DNA from: CAZJLN01 sp964540765 | GTDB lineage: Bacteria > Chloroflexota > Anaerolineae > Anaerolineales > Anaerolineaceae | DNA: 31,440 nucleotides | Assembly (NCBI GenBank): GCA_964540765.1 | Contig: CAZINW010000023.1 | Coordinates: 1 to 31,440, forward strand | Reading direction: 5' to 3' | Shown: positions 30,176 through 31,440 of the stretch, piece after piece | How positions within the stretch are numbered: position 1 is the first letter of the stretch | Layout: every line of letters begins with the position of its first letter | Position numbers and translations under genes: made by a program | The notes under the pieces: generated by a model | What the model was told of the DNA's origin: nothing | Seen by the model: the letters and a program-made list of their open reading frames with translations, nothing else | Databases searched by the model: none

Positions 30176-31276
30176 TTATTTTCGATTTAATTCTTTAACC
30201 AATTGCAAATCAGGTTTGATAAAGGTTGATTTCAAAGAAACCGGTTTTTCTATCTTTGCTGATTTATGGGCAGCCAGGATAGCTTCCATCACATGAGCTG
30301 CGTGCTCTCCCTGGATTACTTGCGGTCTGTCATAACGTATTGAATTGGCAAAGGAGTTCAGCCCACGGCACCATTCTACTTTTTTGGGTCCACTGAATGG
30401 TTCCCTGATCAGGGGAATCGGTGTGTAATTGGTTTTATCACCGAATTGTCTATAAAAAACGCTCGCATCATAATTATGCCAACTTGCCAGATATAGTGAT
30501 CCTTTGTCTCCATGAACCTGATAACCAATATCTCTCTCGCCTGTATCGACATAATAGTTCGCGTTCAGGTGAAAGATGATGCCATTCTCTAATTCAAAAA
30601 CAATCTCATAGAAATCTGGCGTTAACAGCGTTAATACTCTCCCCTCCTTGATCTGCCTATTAGGCATCAGGATTTTCCCAAACGCTCTCACCCTTGATAT
30701 AGGTCCAAACAATGCTGTGGTTAGGGTAACGGCATAAATCCCAACATCGATAATTGGGCCAACTTGATAAAAGGGCTCAGGTGCAGGATGCCAAGCTTCA
30801 ATTCTCCCTTGATTGACCTCAGCAAATACCAGCCGCACATCACCCAAAGCACCTGTTTCTAGAAAGCGCCAGGCTGTTTCTTGTGCATCCCCTAAAAATA
30901 CAGATGGCGCACATGCAAGCCTCTGCCCTTGTTTTTTTGCTAGCTCAACCAGCTCAAAGGTCTCACTATTTGTGAGCGCCAGAGGCTTTTCACTGAAGAC
31001 ATGTTTTCCAGCGTTCAGGCTGGCTTTTGTCACACTATAATGTGCCTGAAAAATAGTAAGGTTCAAGACAATATCCACGTCACAAGCTTTTAACATCTCC
31101 TCAAGATTTGAAAACACCTTGACATTAAATCGGCTTGCCAATCCCTCAGCCCGCAAGATATCGATATCAGTAACTCCGATTAACTCAAGCTGAGGAAAAC
31201 TCTGCATGGTCATCGCATAATGCTCAGAGATATTTCCACATCCAACTATCCCAATGCCAAACCTATTATTTTTCAT
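30176..31276 (-). CDS. Gfo/Idh/MocA family NAD(P)-dependent oxidoreductase
   Basis: A 366-residue cytoplasmic dehydrogenase. The N-terminal Rossmann fold has GIGIVGCGNISEHYAMTMQ. The family motif AGKHVFSEKPLALT (Lys in EKP is catalytic) is near residue 95, and GPIIDVGIYAVT is in the second domain near residue 175. Members oxidise or reduce sugars, inositol and related polyols; the substrate cannot be told from sequence. GAAAGG lies about 10 nt before the ATG. It begins 22 bp after an alcohol dehydrogenase-like gene on the same strand, so both probably act in one carbohydrate or polyol pathway. Confidence 0.92.
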   Translation of the reverse strand: MKNNRFGIGIVGCGNISEHYAMTMQSFPQLELIGVTDIDILRAEGLASRFNVKVFSNLEEMLKACDVDIVLNLTIFQAHYSVTKASLNAGKHVFSEKPLALTNSETFELVELAKKQGQRLACAPSVFLGDAQETAWRFLETGALGDVRLVFAEVNQGRIEAWHPAPEPFYQVGPIIDVGIYAVTLTTALFGPISRVRAFGKILMPNRQIKEGRVLTLLTPDFYEIVFELENGIIFHLNANYYVDTGERDIGYQVHGDKGSLYLASWHNYDASVFYRQFGDKTNYTPIPLIREPFSGPKKVEWCRGLNSFANSIRYDRPQVIQGEHAAHVMEAILAAHKSAKIEKPVSLKSTFIKPDLQLVKELNRK

Positions 31277-31298
31277 ATAGAGATGCCTTTCATTGATT

Positions 31299-31439
31299 TA
31301 CATTTTATTCGTAACAGAGGATGACTTGTGTCAGTTGGCCACTGTGTTTGTCAATCATTTCATACCCCTTTACAGCTTCATCAAAGTGAGCTTTACCTAG
31401 AAAAATAGACACGAGAAATGGCTTATGAATAATCAAACT
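31299..31439 (-). CDS. Partial zinc-type alcohol/polyol dehydrogenase (C-terminal end)
   Basis: Only the last 46 codons and the stop (TAA at 31299-31301) are inside the window. The end HFDEAVKGYEMIDKHSGQLT resembles the C-terminus of medium-chain zinc alcohol dehydrogenases (pattern 'F.l.e...Ay......g...Kvvi'). No catalytic residues can be checked. It is upstream of and close to the Gfo/Idh/MocA gene, consistent with one transcript. Confidence 0.55.
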
Positions 31440-31440
31440 C

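Overview
The window looks like chromosomal DNA of a strictly anaerobic bacterium, most likely a Chloroflexota of class Anaerolineae. That assignment is an inference from gene content: a cytoplasmic NAD(P)-linked [NiFe] hydrogenase, rubredoxin, a SUF system with a SufR-like regulator, and a degraded RecA-like ATPase of a type I associate with Anaerolineae. It does not rest on a marker-gene phylogeny. Base composition looks moderate (somewhat AT-rich between genes, not calculated). Several genes start with TTG, and most have clear AGGAG-type ribosome binding sites.

Layout. (1) 1-545: remnants of a transposase and of a RecA-like ATPase. (2) 552-1999, minus strand: hisS followed by tRNA-His(GTG) and an intrinsic terminator. 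(3) 2053-4532, plus: a signalling block of DRTGG domain, CBS-CBS-HATPase, DRTGG domain and PHP-domain phosphoesterase. (4) 4581-14717, plus: a hydrogenase operon with two complete NuoE/NuoF pairs, an HATPase protein, a cysteine-free thioredoxin-like protein, a HoxU/NuoG-like electron-transfer subunit, the [NiFe] subunits HoxY and HoxH, and the HoxW-type protease. (5) 14957-20751: the full maturation set hypA-B-F-C-D-E. (6) 20766-22276: a methyltransferase and a PIG-L deacetylase with their own promoter. (7) 22288-26786, minus: sufC-sufB-sufD, a small SH3-like protein and a Rieske protein. (8) 26844-29072: a frameshifted repeat-containing gene, a DUF4332-type helix-hairpin-helix protein, then a SufR-like repressor overlapping a SufT/MIP18-type gene. 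(9) 29135-31440: SCP2-like protein, rubredoxin, Gfo/Idh/MocA oxidoreductase, and the 3' end of an alcohol dehydrogenase-like gene.

How the parts work together. HoxYH would make or consume H2 in the cytoplasm. Electrons would pass through the Fe-S chain of the HoxU/NuoG-like subunit to one or both flavin-containing NuoF subunits and so to NAD(P) (and possibly ferredoxin, by analogy with HydABC and HydABCSL bifurcating enzymes). HypA-F build the NiFe(CN)2CO site and HoxW trims HoxH. The SUF genes supply the many Fe-S clusters this enzyme needs, presumably under the SufR-like sensor.

The most unusual points are the two different NuoEF modules in one hydrogenase operon, the loss of Fe-S ligand cysteines from all three thioredoxin-like domains other than NuoE, and the DRTGG/CBS/HATPase/PHP block whose role is not established.
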